Shown: positions 55,905 through 64,000 of the stretch, one piece after another
How the letters are laid out: each line of letters opens with the position of its first letter
Position numbering within the stretch: the first letter of the stretch is position 1
Source: Flagellatimonas centrodinii
GTDB lineage: Bacteria > Pseudomonadota > Gammaproteobacteria > Nevskiales > Nevskiaceae
Length of the DNA stretch: 64,000 bases
Direction of reading: 5' to 3'
Assembly (NCBI RefSeq): GCF_016918765.2
Contig: NZ_CP092104.1
Location: 682,001 to 746,000 of the forward strand
Program-made: the position numbers and the translations under genes
The notes under the pieces: generated by a model
What the model saw: the letters and a program-made list of their open reading frames with translations, nothing else
The model's database searches: none
What the model was told of the DNA's origin: nothing

Positions 55905-57551
55905 CTACAACGCCTGCACCCAGGCCTCGGCATGGGTGTAAGCCAGCAGTTGCTGCGCCTGGTCGATCCAGGTCACGCGGGTGCCCGGCCGCCCGCGGTA
56001 ACAGGCCTCGACCCATTCCCGGCGGATGATGGGGTCGGCCGTGCCATGAATGACATGCACCGGAGTCTGATGGTCCAGGGCTGACGACCAGTCGCTGCAC
56101 TGCAGAACGACTTCCCGGACGAACTGGTCCGGCCCTGCTTCCGCGGCCAGCCGCACCCCCTGCTCGAGCACCGACATCACTGCAGGATCTGACAGTGCCT
56201 CGAGATCTGCGCCCGGCTGCCGGTAGGCCAGGGCCAGCCCGGCCATGGACCCCTCGCGCAGCGCCGCCGCGGCGCCCAGGCGGGCCAGCGGTTTCAGCAG
56301 CTGCGGCGAGCGCCCCGCCAGACGCGCCCACAGTCGGCGCATCGGCGGGAGTTGCTCGTGCAATGCGGGTGCAGCGAGGGGCACACAGCCGGCCACCACC
56401 ACCACTTCCGTGAGCCGCTGCGGACAGCGCTGCGCGAGCGCATGGGCGTAGATCGCCCCGACCACATTCCCCACCACGCGCACCTCACCGGCGTCCACGC
56501 TTTCGAGGAGCGCCTGCAACCGCGAGGTGGCCTCGGGCACCAGGGGGCCGTCCGCCGCTGGGCTGCCGCCGTAGCCGGGTCGCGACGGCAGCAGCAACCG
56601 CCAGCCCTCACGCCGCGCCCGGGCCACCAGCGAAGCCGGCACCACCGGCCCCAGTAGCGCCGTATGCAGAAACAGCAGCACCGGCCCCCGCGCCGGACCG
56701 ATCATCCGGTAGTGCAGACCCGCGACGACGCCTTCACGCCATGCCACCTCGTCCGCCGTGTCGCCTGCCTCCGCCGTCGGCAATGGCGTCAGCTCCCCCA
56801 GCAACGCCAGGCTCACCACCAGTTTGATCAGGGTGTTCTGAGAGCCGGCCCCGGTCTTGGCCAGCACGCTCTTGAGCTGCGTGCGCACGGTATGCACCGA
56901 GCGACCGCGCTGCTCTGCGTACTCCGAGGTGGTCAGCCCCTGGACCAGACCTTCCACCAGCCCCAGCTCCGCCTGCGTCAGCTGAAAGGCGCTGGCAAGC
57001 CCGACGCGCAGACCCTCCCCCCATCGCAGATCCACCAGACGCAGCAACAAGCGATCGGGGGTTTCGGGAAGACGCTGCAGCACCCCCAGCGGCGCGGTCG
57101 GCGCCAAGGGCAGTGGCCCCAGGACACACAAGGGGGCGCCCGCATCCGCCTGCCGCAGCCAGTCGCGGACGCGGGACGCTGCCGGCCCCGGCGGCAACAA
57201 CCCGTCCAGGTCACCGGTCGCCATCGGCAGCAAGGCACAGGCCGCAGCATTCATCGACAGCACCCGCCCCCGGGGGTCGAGGAGCAGGGCGCCGCAGGGC
57301 TGCCGATTCAACAGTGCAGTATCCGGGTCCGAATCGGGGGCGTGTGGGCTGATGCGCAGCGCCAGCGCCGAAGCGCGCTCCAGATGGCCTGCCAGCAGAT
57401 CGCCCAGGGCGTGCCACTGTTCGGCCGACACCCGGTCCAGCACGTCCAGCAAACGCTGGTAGCGATCCGCGGCATCCAGGGCGCCATAGATGGCGGTGAT
57501 CAACGCGTCTGCATCCCCCAAAGGGGGCGCCAGGTGCGAACCAGTGCTCAT
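55905..57551 (-). CDS. LuxR-type regulator fused to a catalytically dead alpha/beta hydrolase
   Basis: 548 residues in three parts. Residues ~80-140 look PAS-like (CGALLLDPRGRVLSMNAAACALL). Residues ~188-245 are a LuxR-type helix-turn-helix (FQLTQAELGLVEGLVQG, then SVHTVRTQLKSVLAKTG). Residues ~270-548 have an alpha/beta-hydrolase fold (VLLFLHTALL, LLPSRPGYGGS, HVIHGTADPIIR). The nucleophile elbow reads G361-N-V-V-G365, so Val363 replaces the catalytic Ser. The expected GxGH near the end is IDQAQQLLAY, so the His is missing too; the Asp (506) remains. The domain is therefore probably a ligand sensor. Divergent from the curli-like operon and likely its regulator, a role played by the LuxR-family CsgD in E. 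coli. Confidence 0.85.
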   Translation of the reverse strand: MSTGSHLAPPLGDADALITAIYGALDAADRYQRLLDVLDRVSAEQWHALGDLLAGHLERASALALRISPHAPDSDPDTALLNRQPCGALLLDPRGRVLSMNAAACALLPMATGDLDGLLPPGPAASRVRDWLRQADAGAPLCVLGPLPLAPTAPLGVLQRLPETPDRLLLRLVDLRWGEGLRVGLASAFQLTQAELGLVEGLVQGLTTSEYAEQRGRSVHTVRTQLKSVLAKTGAGSQNTLIKLVVSLALLGELTPLPTAEAGDTADEVAWREGVVAGLHYRMIGPARGPVLLFLHTALLGPVVPASLVARARREGWRLLLPSRPGYGGSPAADGPLVPEATSRLQALLESVDAGEVRVVGNVVGAIYAHALAQRCPQRLTEVVVVAGCVPLAAPALHEQLPPMRRLWARLAGRSPQLLKPLARLGAAAALREGSMAGLALAYRQPGADLEALSDPAVMSVLEQGVRLAAEAGPDQFVREVVLQCSDWSSALDHQTPVHVIHGTADPIIRREWVEACYRGRPGTRVTWIDQAQQLLAYTHAEAWVQAL

Positions 57552-57558
57552 TTCGTAC

Positions 57559-57595
57559 AGCCCTTACCCCAGGTGGTGCATGCCCGGTCAGGGCT
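57559..57595. promoter_or_regulatory. Inverted repeat in the regulator/csgF intergenic region
   Basis: AGCCCT and AGGGCT, 24 bases apart, with a central GGTGCATGCCC partial palindrome, lie in the 104 bases between the divergent regulator and csgF. They are a candidate operator for the LuxR-type protein. No clear -35/-10 was found for either gene. Confidence 0.3.
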
Positions 57596-57655
57596 ATCGC
57601 ACGCACAGTGTCGCCACTTACCGATGCCCTGAACCCTACCCGGCCCGTCTGATTA

Positions 57656-58105
57656 ATGAAACCCCGGATACCGACGCTGCGAGGCCTGACCTCGATCACT
57701 CTGATCGCCGCCCTGATGCCCCTGGCACAGGCCAGTGAGCTGATCTATCGGCCCACCAACCCCAGTTTCGGGGGCAATCCCTTCAACAGCGATCACCTGC
57801 GTGCCACCGCGGAAGCCCAGCGCCCCCGCAGCGATCGCGGCAACGGGCTCGGGCTGGCGGGCAGCTCACCGGCCGACCAGTTTGTTCGCCAGTTGCAGAG
57901 CCGGCTGCTGTCCTCGCTGGCCACCGAGGTCAACAATGCGATCTTCGGTGATGACGCCGCGGAGTCGGGCACCATCGTGTTCGGGGACCAGGTCATCGAG
58001 TTCAGCCGTGGCCTGGAATTCGTCTCCCTGGTGATCGCCAACAACGCCACCGGCGAACGCACTGAAATCCAGGTGCCGCTGCTGCAGGTGGGGGTGGCGC
58101 CATGA
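57656..58105 (+). CDS. csgF: Curli assembly protein CsgF
   Basis: 149 residues. Signal peptide MKPRIPTLRG...MPLAQA, cleaved near residue 26. The mature start SELIYRPTNPSFGGNPFNS carries the CsgF hallmark FGGNP, which in E. coli inserts into the CsgG pore. A helical DQFVRQLQSRLLSSL segment and a C-terminal strand region with ERTEIQVPLLQV follow. In E. coli CsgF moves to the surface and helps CsgB nucleate fibres. First gene of the operon; the start has no strong ribosome-binding site. Overlaps csgG by four bases. Confidence 0.93.
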   Translation: MKPRIPTLRGLTSITLIAALMPLAQASELIYRPTNPSFGGNPFNSDHLRATAEAQRPRSDRGNGLGLAGSSPADQFVRQLQSRLLSSLATEVNNAIFGDDAAESGTIVFGDQVIEFSRGLEFVSLVIANNATGERTEIQVPLLQVGVAP

Positions 58106-58971
58106 TGCGGCGACTTTCGCCGCTGGCGGTCGTGGCCGCGTTGTCGCTCGCAGGCTGCGCGGTGGGGGGGCAAACGCCGCACACGCTGGCGCGCACTGCA
58201 CAGCCGGCGGTCGCTACGCCGGTGACGGACTGGCTGCGCACCCTGCCCCCGCCCGCCCAGCCGGTGGATGTCGCGGTGTTTCGCTTTCCCGACCTGACCG
58301 GGCAATACAAACCGTCCGACAGCCTGACCACCTACTCACGTGCGGTGTCGCAGGGCGGGCTCAATGTCCTGCTGAGAACCCTGCTGGAAACCGGCAACGG
58401 TTCGTGGTTCCGGGTCATGGACCGAAGCCAGATCGACGACGTCTTGCGGGAACGCAGCGTCATCCGCGAAGTCCGCGCCAGTTACACCGGCCCCGACGGT
58501 GAACCCCTCTCGGCGCCCGGGCCGATCCGCTACGCCGGCGTGCTGTTCAGCGGTGGTGTCGTCGCCTATGACAGCAACGTGCGCAGCGCCGGTGCCGGCC
58601 TGCGCATCTGGGGCGTCGGCGGCAGCACCCAGATCCGCCATGACCTCATCACGGTGAGCCTGTCGGCAGTGTCGTCGGTCAGTGGCGAGGTGCTGCATTC
58701 GGTGATGGTGCAGAAGGGCGTATACGCCGTCGTCAACGAGGCCGGCGCATTTCGCTTCCTCGATGACCGCACCCTGTTGGAGCTGGAGGCCGGTATCGCC
58801 ACCAATGAGCCCGGCCTGCTGGCGCTGCGTCAGGCCATCGAGATGGCCGTTTACCAATTGATCATCGAGGGTGCTGACAAAAATCTATGGGGGTTTGCTG
58901 ACGCCCCCAGCGGGACCCTTGCACGCGAGCAATTCGAGGCCCGGGTGGTGACCCGCAGCATCGACGGATGA
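58102..58971 (+). CDS. csgG: Curli secretion channel lipoprotein CsgG
   Basis: 289 residues. Lipobox LSLAGC with Cys19. Family features: VDVAVFRFPDLTGQYKPSD (about residues 55-73), SRAVSQGGLNVLLRTLLETG, VMDRSQIDDVLRERSVIRE, the transmembrane-hairpin region GVLFSGGVVAYDSNVRSAGAGLR (about 150-172), FRFLDDRTLLELEAGIATNEP (about 220-240). It forms the nonameric outer-membrane pore that exports curlins. Overlaps csgF and the first curlin gene by four bases each. Confidence 0.95.
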   Translation: MMRRLSPLAVVAALSLAGCAVGGQTPHTLARTAQPAVATPVTDWLRTLPPPAQPVDVAVFRFPDLTGQYKPSDSLTTYSRAVSQGGLNVLLRTLLETGNGSWFRVMDRSQIDDVLRERSVIREVRASYTGPDGEPLSAPGPIRYAGVLFSGGVVAYDSNVRSAGAGLRIWGVGGSTQIRHDLITVSLSAVSSVSGEVLHSVMVQKGVYAVVNEAGAFRFLDDRTLLELEAGIATNEPGLLALRQAIEMAVYQLIIEGADKNLWGFADAPSGTLAREQFEARVVTRSIDG

Positions 58972-59633
58972 ACCGCCGCCTCGCCCTGGCCCTGTGGCTG
59001 CCGACGCTGGCCCTCGCCCAGGTCGAGGTGCAGATCCAGCAGGCGGACGCGCCCGCCGCGACGGCAACCGTCCAACTGCACGGCAGCGCCCGTGTCGCCA
59101 TTGACCAACGCGAGGGCGCCGGTGCGCGCGCCCACCTGCAGTTGCAGCAGGAGGGCGACGCCCCGCTCGAAGTCCGCCTGCGGCAGGTCGGGTCACAACA
59201 CCAGGCCGACCTCCGCCTGAGCGGCGAGGGTCACCAGACCCAGCTGACCCAGGACGGCACCGCCCAATGGGCCTCTGTCCAGCAAGCCGGCGAATACCAC
59301 CACCTGCAGCTTCAGCAGACCGGCGCCGCGGCCCAGACGCTTTACGTGGAGCAGACCGGCTTCCAGCACACCGGCGACCTCCGACAGCATCAGGCCGGCG
59401 CCATCGAGAACCAGCTGCGTCTGCAGCAACATGGCCGCGCACACCAGGCGGCCCTGCAACAGCACGGCGAAGACAACCAGATCACCGTCCTGCAGGACGG
59501 TGACGGCCATCAGGCCCGAATCACCCAATGGGGCGATGGCAACCGCCTTCACCTCGAACAGCACGGCCAGGGGCGGCAACTCCCCGAGGTCATCCAGTAC
59601 GGCGGCGCCGCCTTGCAGATCCGGCAGCCCTGA
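58968..59633 (+). CDS. Curlin-repeat protein, CsgB-like candidate
   Basis: 221 residues. Signal peptide MNRRLALALWLPTLALA. The mature protein is made of about nine imperfect repeats near 22 residues, each with one or two Gln-x-Gly turns (QHG, QEG, QVG, QDG, QAG, QTG, QWG, QYG), spaced about 11 residues as in strand-turn-strand curlin units. It is unusually rich in Gln and His. Gene order (directly after csgG) and the smaller size suggest a nucleator or minor fibre subunit, but CsgA and CsgB roles cannot be told apart from sequence alone. Confidence 0.82.
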   Translation: MNRRLALALWLPTLALAQVEVQIQQADAPAATATVQLHGSARVAIDQREGAGARAHLQLQQEGDAPLEVRLRQVGSQHQADLRLSGEGHQTQLTQDGTAQWASVQQAGEYHHLQLQQTGAAAQTLYVEQTGFQHTGDLRQHQAGAIENQLRLQQHGRAHQAALQQHGEDNQITVLQDGDGHQARITQWGDGNRLHLEQHGQGRQLPEVIQYGGAALQIRQP

Positions 59634-59654
59634 CACGCAACAAGGAGTCTCACG

Positions 59655-60806
59655 ATGAAATTGCCACGTTCCCCACTCGGCCCGCTGATCAGCCTGCTGC
59701 CCATCGTCGCGCACGCTGCGTCCGTCACCGAGTTGCCCATGGACCCCGGGGCCGCTGTGATCATCCAGGGCGATGCCGCCACGGTGAGTGCTCTCATCGA
59801 GCAGCAAACCGATGCGGGTGCGGACTTCCGCGCCTTCATCAACCAGATCGGTACCGGCACTGCGGATGCGCCCGATCACGTCGCCACGATCTCCCAGCGC
59901 GGCACGGGCACCGGCCTGGCCTACCTGATCCAGAGCGATGGCAAACAGCGCGCCGCCATCGAGCAAATCAATGATGGTGCCGTGCTCGACGGCAGCCTCA
60001 GCATCGATGCGCTCAATCAGATTTTCGTCAGCGAACTGGGCGGCAACGACAGCGGTCTGCGCAGCCAGCTGGCAGTCGTTACCCAGACCGCCACCGTCGC
60101 CGGAGCGACCAGCAACGCAACCTTGACCCAAGAGGGGCGCAACCGTCTGGGCGTCATCGCGCAGAACGCCCTGACCGCCGATGCCACGCTGGAACAGCGC
60201 GGAGACGCCAACAATGCCTTCATCATCCAGGAAAAGAACTTGGCCTTGGATCTGCCATTGGGGGGCAATGCCTTTGCCAATGTCCAGCAGCTGGGTATCG
60301 GACAGTTCGCGCGGGTCAGCCAAACCGAGAATGCCGACGCGATCGCCGTCTTGACCCAGGTCGACAGCAGTTCCAGTCGCGCCAACGCCCGGCAGGAAGA
60401 CTCGGGCGTGGTGCGCATCGATCTCGAACAGCGGGGCGGCAGCGACCATGTCGCCGAGGTCTCGCAGATCAATGACACCCAGGCCAGCACGATCACGCTG
60501 CTGCAGTCCGCCGGGGTCGCCGCGCAGGCCACACTGAGCCAGTCGGCCACGGCCGAGGGGGACATCCAGGTCACGCAGGACGGCGTCATGGACAGCGTGG
60601 TGATCGTGGCACAGGCGGGCGGCGCCCGCATGAGCGCGGAGATCCAGCAGGTCAACGGGGTGGGCGGTTTCGCCATCATCGAGCAGGCGGACAGTCCGGA
60701 CGCCCTTGCCCGCGTGGAGCAGACCGACGCCGTCGTCGCCATCAGCCTCATCAGCCAGACCAATGCCCCCGGCGCCCGCGCCGAGATTCTCGTCACCGGC
60801 CGCTGA
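59655..60806 (+). CDS. Large curlin-repeat protein, CsgA-like candidate
   Basis: 383 residues, preceded by AAGGAG nine bases before the ATG. Signal peptide MKLPRSPLGPLISLLPIVAHA. The body has roughly fifteen degenerate curlin-type repeats with S/T-Q-x-G/D-x-x-N/A turns (NQIGTG, SQRGTG, TQEGRN, EQRGDAN, QQLGIGQ, EQRGGSD, TQDGVM, AQAGGA, QQVNGVG). It is much longer and more acidic than E. coli CsgA (151 residues, five repeats) and has few aromatic residues. Probably the major secreted fibre subunit of this operon. Confidence 0.8.
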   Translation: MKLPRSPLGPLISLLPIVAHAASVTELPMDPGAAVIIQGDAATVSALIEQQTDAGADFRAFINQIGTGTADAPDHVATISQRGTGTGLAYLIQSDGKQRAAIEQINDGAVLDGSLSIDALNQIFVSELGGNDSGLRSQLAVVTQTATVAGATSNATLTQEGRNRLGVIAQNALTADATLEQRGDANNAFIIQEKNLALDLPLGGNAFANVQQLGIGQFARVSQTENADAIAVLTQVDSSSSRANARQEDSGVVRIDLEQRGGSDHVAEVSQINDTQASTITLLQSAGVAAQATLSQSATAEGDIQVTQDGVMDSVVIVAQAGGARMSAEIQQVNGVGGFAIIEQADSPDALARVEQTDAVVAISLISQTNAPGARAEILVTGR

Positions 60807-60829
60807 AGGCCGCACCCGGAGCCCCGATC

Positions 60830-61540
60830 ATGTCGACCCTCAGACTTCATCAACACCTGCGCCTGAATGCCGTGGCCGTGCTCATGCCTGCGCTCGCCGC
60901 CTGCGGCGGCGGTAGCGCCGGTACCGCCAGCGCCGCCGCCAACTGTCTCGCCGATGCCGCTGATGCGCCCTGCCAACTGTTGGACGAGGCCACCCTGCGG
61001 GCGGCGCTGTCCGGGCTGCCGGACACCGTGAATCAGGAACAGGCCACGCTGGGGCGCCAACTGGAATGTCGCTACAGCTGGAGCGGGGGGCGCCAGCAGT
61101 CGATCCAGATTGGGGCCATGAGCATGGAGGTCGATGCCGAGGACCAGGTGACCCTGTCCAACATCCGCCCGCTGGAGGCCGATGACCCGGTCCAGAGCTT
61201 CCGGTTCAGCCATCGCACGCCGGACGCCGAGCAGCAGGCACGGATGAACGCGATGGCCCGCGAACGGGCCGATGAGGAGTTGAAGGACAAGCAACTCAGT
61301 GAGGGCGCCGCCGAAGCCGTACGCAGTGCCGCCGGTTCGATGGCCAGCAAGATTCAGTGGGAAAGCATCGAGGGACTGGGCGACGCGGCCGCCTGGGGCG
61401 GCCTCGGCCGCTTCAAACTGCTGGAAGTCCTGGTCGGCAACACCACCTTCAGCATCGATGCGCAGGTGGCCAACGCGGAAAGCGACCGCCGGGATGCCGC
61501 GGTTGCGGTGGCGCGCGCCATCGTCGCCCGTTGCGACTGA
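60830..61540 (+). CDS. Lipoprotein of the curli-like operon, function unknown
   Basis: 236 residues. Signal with lipobox ALAAC, Cys25, then a GGGSAGTASAA linker. Two further cysteines near the mature N-terminus (NCLAD, APCQLLDE) and one in LECRYSW, plus one near the C-terminus (ARCD), could form disulphides. The middle is a charged helix (QQARMNAMARERADEELKDKQ). The sequence resembles no family I can name. It follows the large curlin gene by 23 bases on the same strand and is probably co-transcribed; an accessory or anchoring role in fibre assembly is a guess. It ends three bases from convergent tldD. Confidence 0.75.
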   Translation: MSTLRLHQHLRLNAVAVLMPALAACGGGSAGTASAAANCLADAADAPCQLLDEATLRAALSGLPDTVNQEQATLGRQLECRYSWSGGRQQSIQIGAMSMEVDAEDQVTLSNIRPLEADDPVQSFRFSHRTPDAEQQARMNAMARERADEELKDKQLSEGAAEAVRSAAGSMASKIQWESIEGLGDAAAWGGLGRFKLLEVLVGNTTFSIDAQVANAESDRRDAAVAVARAIVARCD

Positions 61541-61543
61541 GGC

Positions 61544-62989
61544 TCAGGCCTCGGTACCCCCCACGGTCAGCCCATCCACCTTGAGGGTGGGCTGACCCAC
61601 GCCGACCGGCACCGACTGCCCGTCCTTGCCGCAGATGCCGACGCCGCCGTCGAGCTGCAGGTCGTTGCCGATCATCACCATCCGCGGCAGCGTTTCCGGG
61701 CCATTGCCGATCAGGGTGGCGCCCTTCACCGGGCGGGTGATGCGCCCCTTCTCGATCAGATAGGCCTCGGAGGCGGAGAACACGAAGTTGCCGGAGGTGA
61801 TGTCGACCTGGCCGCCGCCGAAGTTGACCGCATACAAGCCACGATCCACCGACCGCAGGATCTCCTCGGGGTCGCGCGTACCGGCCTGCATGTAGGTGTT
61901 GGTCATGCGCGGCATCGGCAGGTGCGCGTAGGACTCGCGGCGACCGTTTCCGGTTGGCGCCACCTTCATCAGCCGCGCGTTGAGCCGGTCCTGCATGTAC
62001 CCGGTGAGGATGCCGTTCTCGATCAGCGCGGTGCAGTGGGTCGGGGTGCCTTCGTCGTCGATGCTCAGCGAACCGCGACGTCCCGGCAGGGTGCCGTCGT
62101 CGACGATGGTGCAGTCCGCCGGCGCCACCCGCTGACCGACCCGGCCGGAGAAAGCCGAGCTGCCTTTGCGGTTGAAATCGCCTTCCAGTCCGTGACCGAC
62201 GGCCTCGTGCAGCAGCACCCCCGGCCAGCCGGGGCCCAGCACCACCGGCATGCTGCCGGCCGGCGCCGGGATGGCGCCCAGCAGGACGACGGCCTGCCGT
62301 ACCGCCTCGCGGGCCAACTGCTCGGGCAAATCGCCCGCCAGCACCACCGAGAAGTGTTCACGTCCGCCGCCGCCCGCGTGTGCCTGCTCGCGACGACCGT
62401 CTTGCTCCACCATGACGCTGACATCAAGCCGCATCAACGGACGCACATCGGCGGACAGGCGGCCTTCGGCATCGAACACCAACACCGTTTCATGCTGGGC
62501 GGCCAGCCGCGCCATCACCTGAAAAACGCGCGGGTCCGCGGCGCGGGCAGCCCGATCGGCGCGCGCCAGCACATCGATCTGCACGCCCGGCTCGATCCCC
62601 AGCAGCGGATCGGTCGCCGGGTACAGCGGGCGGGCGCCCCCCGTGGTCACCGCCACCGGTGCGCTGCGGGACGAACCGTCGCCGGCGATGGCGGTGGCCG
62701 CCTGCGCCGCTTCCAGCATCGGCGCCAGTGCAATCTCGTCCGAGTAGGCCAGCCCCTGGCGGTCGCCACTGACGGCGCGCACGCCAACGCCCCGTTCGAC
62801 GTCGTGACTACCGCTCTTGACCATTCCGTCCTCCAGCGCCCAACTGCGGGTCAGCCGCTGCTGGAAGTAGAGGTCGGCTGCCTCCACCCCGGGGACCATC
62901 AGCCGATCCATCACCGACAACAGTCGCGACTCGTCGAGTCCGGCAGGGGTCAGAAAGGTGTCGCGGGCAAGCGCTAGGGCATCAGTCAT
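61544..62989 (-). CDS. tldD: Metalloprotease TldD
   Basis: 481 residues, identical in length to E. coli TldD. Catalytic zinc motif HEAVGH (261-266) with GLEGD following. The N-terminal domain ends near residue 200. Signatures [33 protein letters not shown] and the C-terminal [31 protein letters not shown] are present. TldD acts with TldE/PmbA to trim unfolded peptides, as in microcin B17 and CcdA processing; no tldE is in the window. The ATG at 62989 overlaps the nitrilase stop by one base. Confidence 0.97.
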   Translation of the reverse strand: MTDALALARDTFLTPAGLDESRLLSVMDRLMVPGVEAADLYFQQRLTRSWALEDGMVKSGSHDVERGVGVRAVSGDRQGLAYSDEIALAPMLEAAQAATAIAGDGSSRSAPVAVTTGGARPLYPATDPLLGIEPGVQIDVLARADRAARAADPRVFQVMARLAAQHETVLVFDAEGRLSADVRPLMRLDVSVMVEQDGRREQAHAGGGGREHFSVVLAGDLPEQLAREAVRQAVVLLGAIPAPAGSMPVVLGPGWPGVLLHEAVGHGLEGDFNRKGSSAFSGRVGQRVAPADCTIVDDGTLPGRRGSLSIDDEGTPTHCTALIENGILTGYMQDRLNARLMKVAPTGNGRRESYAHLPMPRMTNTYMQAGTRDPEEILRSVDRGLYAVNFGGGQVDITSGNFVFSASEAYLIEKGRITRPVKGATLIGNGPETLPRMVMIGNDLQLDGGVGICGKDGQSVPVGVGQPTLKVDGLTVGGTEA

Positions 62990-63804
62990 CAGAGTCGTCG
63001 GTGGTCCAGACAGGGGAAAGCGGTACGCAGCTCGTTCATTTTGCCGCGTTCCAGCGTTGCGATCGCGAAACCCGGTACATCGTCGATCATCGACAGGCAA
63101 TCACCCCAGGGGCTGAAGATCGCACTGTGACCCCAGGTGGCGCGGCCGTTGGCATGCACACCACACTGATTGGATGCCACCACATAACTCAGATTCTCGA
63201 TGGCGCGCGCCGCCAGCAGGGTCGACCAATGCGCCGCTCCGGTGCGGTAGGTAAAGGCCGACGGCACGCACAGCACATCGGCACCGGCCGCCACCAGTGC
63301 CCGATAGAGCTCGGGAAAGCGCAGGTCGTAGCAGACACTGAGGCCGACCCGCCAGTCATCGACATCGGCGATCACCGGATGCAGCGGTCCGGCAACGATG
63401 CTGCGCGACTCGCGGTAGTCCTCGCGGGCTCCCGCGCCGGAGACCGCAACGTCGAACAGGTGAATCTTGTCGTAGCGCGCACACAGGCTGCCGTCGGGCG
63501 CCATCAGCAGGCTGCTGGCACAGACCCGCTGCGGGTCATCACTGCGCAGCGGGATGGTGCCGCCCAGCAGATAGACGCCATGCAGGGCCGCCTGCGTCGT
63601 CAGCCAGTCCTGAATCGGCCCGGCCCCCGGCGCCTCGGCGATCGCCAGCTTGTCGCGCTCGCGGCGCCCCATCAGCGGCAGGTTCTCCGGCAGGGTCACC
63701 AGTCGGGCGCCGGCAGCGGCAGCTTCGGCAATCCACCGACCGGCCTCGTCGAGATTGGCCTGGACATCCAGGCCGGCGTTGAGCTGTATCGCGGCTACCT
63801 TCAT
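62989..63804 (-). CDS. Nitrilase-family amidase (Nit1-like)
   Basis: 271 residues. The catalytic triad is Glu40 ([11 protein letters not shown]), Lys113 (YDKIHLFDV) and Cys158 ([15 protein letters not shown]), with the [16 protein letters not shown] block of the Nit1/NitFhit branch. The closest characterised activity is hydrolysis of deaminated glutathione or related omega-amides, a metabolite-repair function. The start [11 protein letters not shown] overlaps the yhdP-like stop by four bases. The order yhdP-nit-tldD matches Pseudomonas. Confidence 0.92.
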   Translation of the reverse strand: MKVAAIQLNAGLDVQANLDEAGRWIAEAAAAGARLVTLPENLPLMGRRERDKLAIAEAPGAGPIQDWLTTQAALHGVYLLGGTIPLRSDDPQRVCASSLLMAPDGSLCARYDKIHLFDVAVSGAGAREDYRESRSIVAGPLHPVIADVDDWRVGLSVCYDLRFPELYRALVAAGADVLCVPSAFTYRTGAAHWSTLLAARAIENLSYVVASNQCGVHANGRATWGHSAIFSPWGDCLSMIDDVPGFAIATLERGKMNELRTAFPCLDHRRL

Positions 63805-64000
63805 TGCGTGCCGGCCTCTCCGGCAGAGTCGTCGCGCAGATCAAGGGGCGTCACCTGCGGGTTGTCCCAGCTACCCTGCACCCGGTAGCCGAACTGGGTT
63901 ACTTGGTCCAGCGGTTTCTCCAGGAGTTCCTGTGCGAGCAGCATGATGGCGCCGGCGGCCGGTCCGCCGAGCAGGGTCGCGCCCAGTGTCATGCCACCCG
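63801..64000 (-). CDS. yhdP: C-terminal end of YhdP-like AsmA-family envelope protein (partial)
   Basis: Only the last 66 codons are in the window; the 5' part lies beyond the right edge. The visible part (GATLLGGPAAGAIMLLAQELL, then FGYRVQGSWDNPQVTPL) matches the conserved C-terminus of the long YhdP/TamB/AsmA-like proteins, which bridge the periplasm and help move phospholipids to the outer membrane. Context upstream of nit and tldD supports this. Confidence 0.8.
   Translation of the reverse strand, partial: GGMTLGATLLGGPAAGAIMLLAQELLEKPLDQVTQFGYRVQGSWDNPQVTPLDLRDDSAGEAGTQ

Noticed and set aside
57590-57655. csgD-type gene or CsgE coding sequence upstream of csgF
   Set aside because: Only 104 non-coding bases separate the divergent regulator and csgF, with no room for another gene.

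Overview
The window is chromosomal DNA from a high-GC bacterium (roughly two thirds G+C by eye), almost certainly a gammaproteobacterium. The evidence is: the order tRNA-Tyr/Gly/Thr-tuf-tRNA-Trp-secE-nusG-rplKAJL-rpoBC-rpsLG-fusA-tuf-S10-spc-alpha on one strand; two near-identical tuf genes; the uvrA / MFS / ssb arrangement known from Pseudomonas; a TtpC-type TonB system with a DUF3450 protein; and the tldD / nitrilase / yhdP string. Heptad repeats of the GGGAATC and GCAGTAG type recall xanthomonad genomes, so a Xanthomonadales- or Nevskiales-like lineage is my best guess. No species call is possible. No phage, IS element, CRISPR array, rRNA gene or origin was seen.

Layout. 1-1723 (minus): incomplete secreted beta-helix protein built from 162-residue modules. 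1938-3621 (minus): ssb and an MFS transporter, divergent from uvrA (3733-6561, plus). 6536-10879 (minus): peptide ABC transporter oppABCD with only one ATPase. 10972-15890 (minus): six-gene TonB energising cluster (DUF3450, ttpC, exbB, exbD, tonB, TPR protein), which may read through into oppA. 16050-48147 (minus): about 32 kb of translation and transcription genes: rplQ-rpoA-rpsDKM, rpmJ-secY-rplO and the rest of spc, S10, tuf, fusA, rpsGL, rpoCB, rplLJAK, nusG, secE, tRNA-Trp, second tuf, tRNA-Thr/Gly/Tyr. 48209-51324 (minus): hrpB helicase and a MOSC protein. 51361-52290 (plus): a protein-arginine-methyltransferase-like enzyme. 52304-53979 (minus): aldehyde dehydrogenase and a YkgJ-type cysteine-cluster protein. 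54084-55900 (plus): thioesterase tesB and a membrane-anchored alpha/beta hydrolase. 55905-57551 (minus): LuxR-type regulator fused to an apparently dead alpha/beta hydrolase. 57656-61540 (plus): curli-like operon (csgF, csgG, two curlin-repeat proteins, a lipoprotein). 61544-64000 (minus): tldD, a nitrilase-family amidase and the 3' end of yhdP.

How the parts work together. The central block is the cell's core gene-expression machinery, punctuated by hairpins at the classical operon joints: after rpmJ, after each tuf, in the rpsL leader, between rplL and rpoB, and between rplA and rplJ. The TonB cluster and the Opp transporter lie head to tail with no visible terminator between them. This suggests coupled outer- and inner-membrane peptide uptake. 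The most interesting accessory locus is the amyloid-fibre operon at 57656-61540: it has a secretion pore (CsgG), its extracellular partner (CsgF) and two repeat proteins rich in Gln-x-Gly, but no csgE, csgC or csgD. Its likely regulator is the divergent LuxR/pseudo-hydrolase fusion, whose hydrolase fold lacks the catalytic serine and histidine and may act as a ligand sensor.
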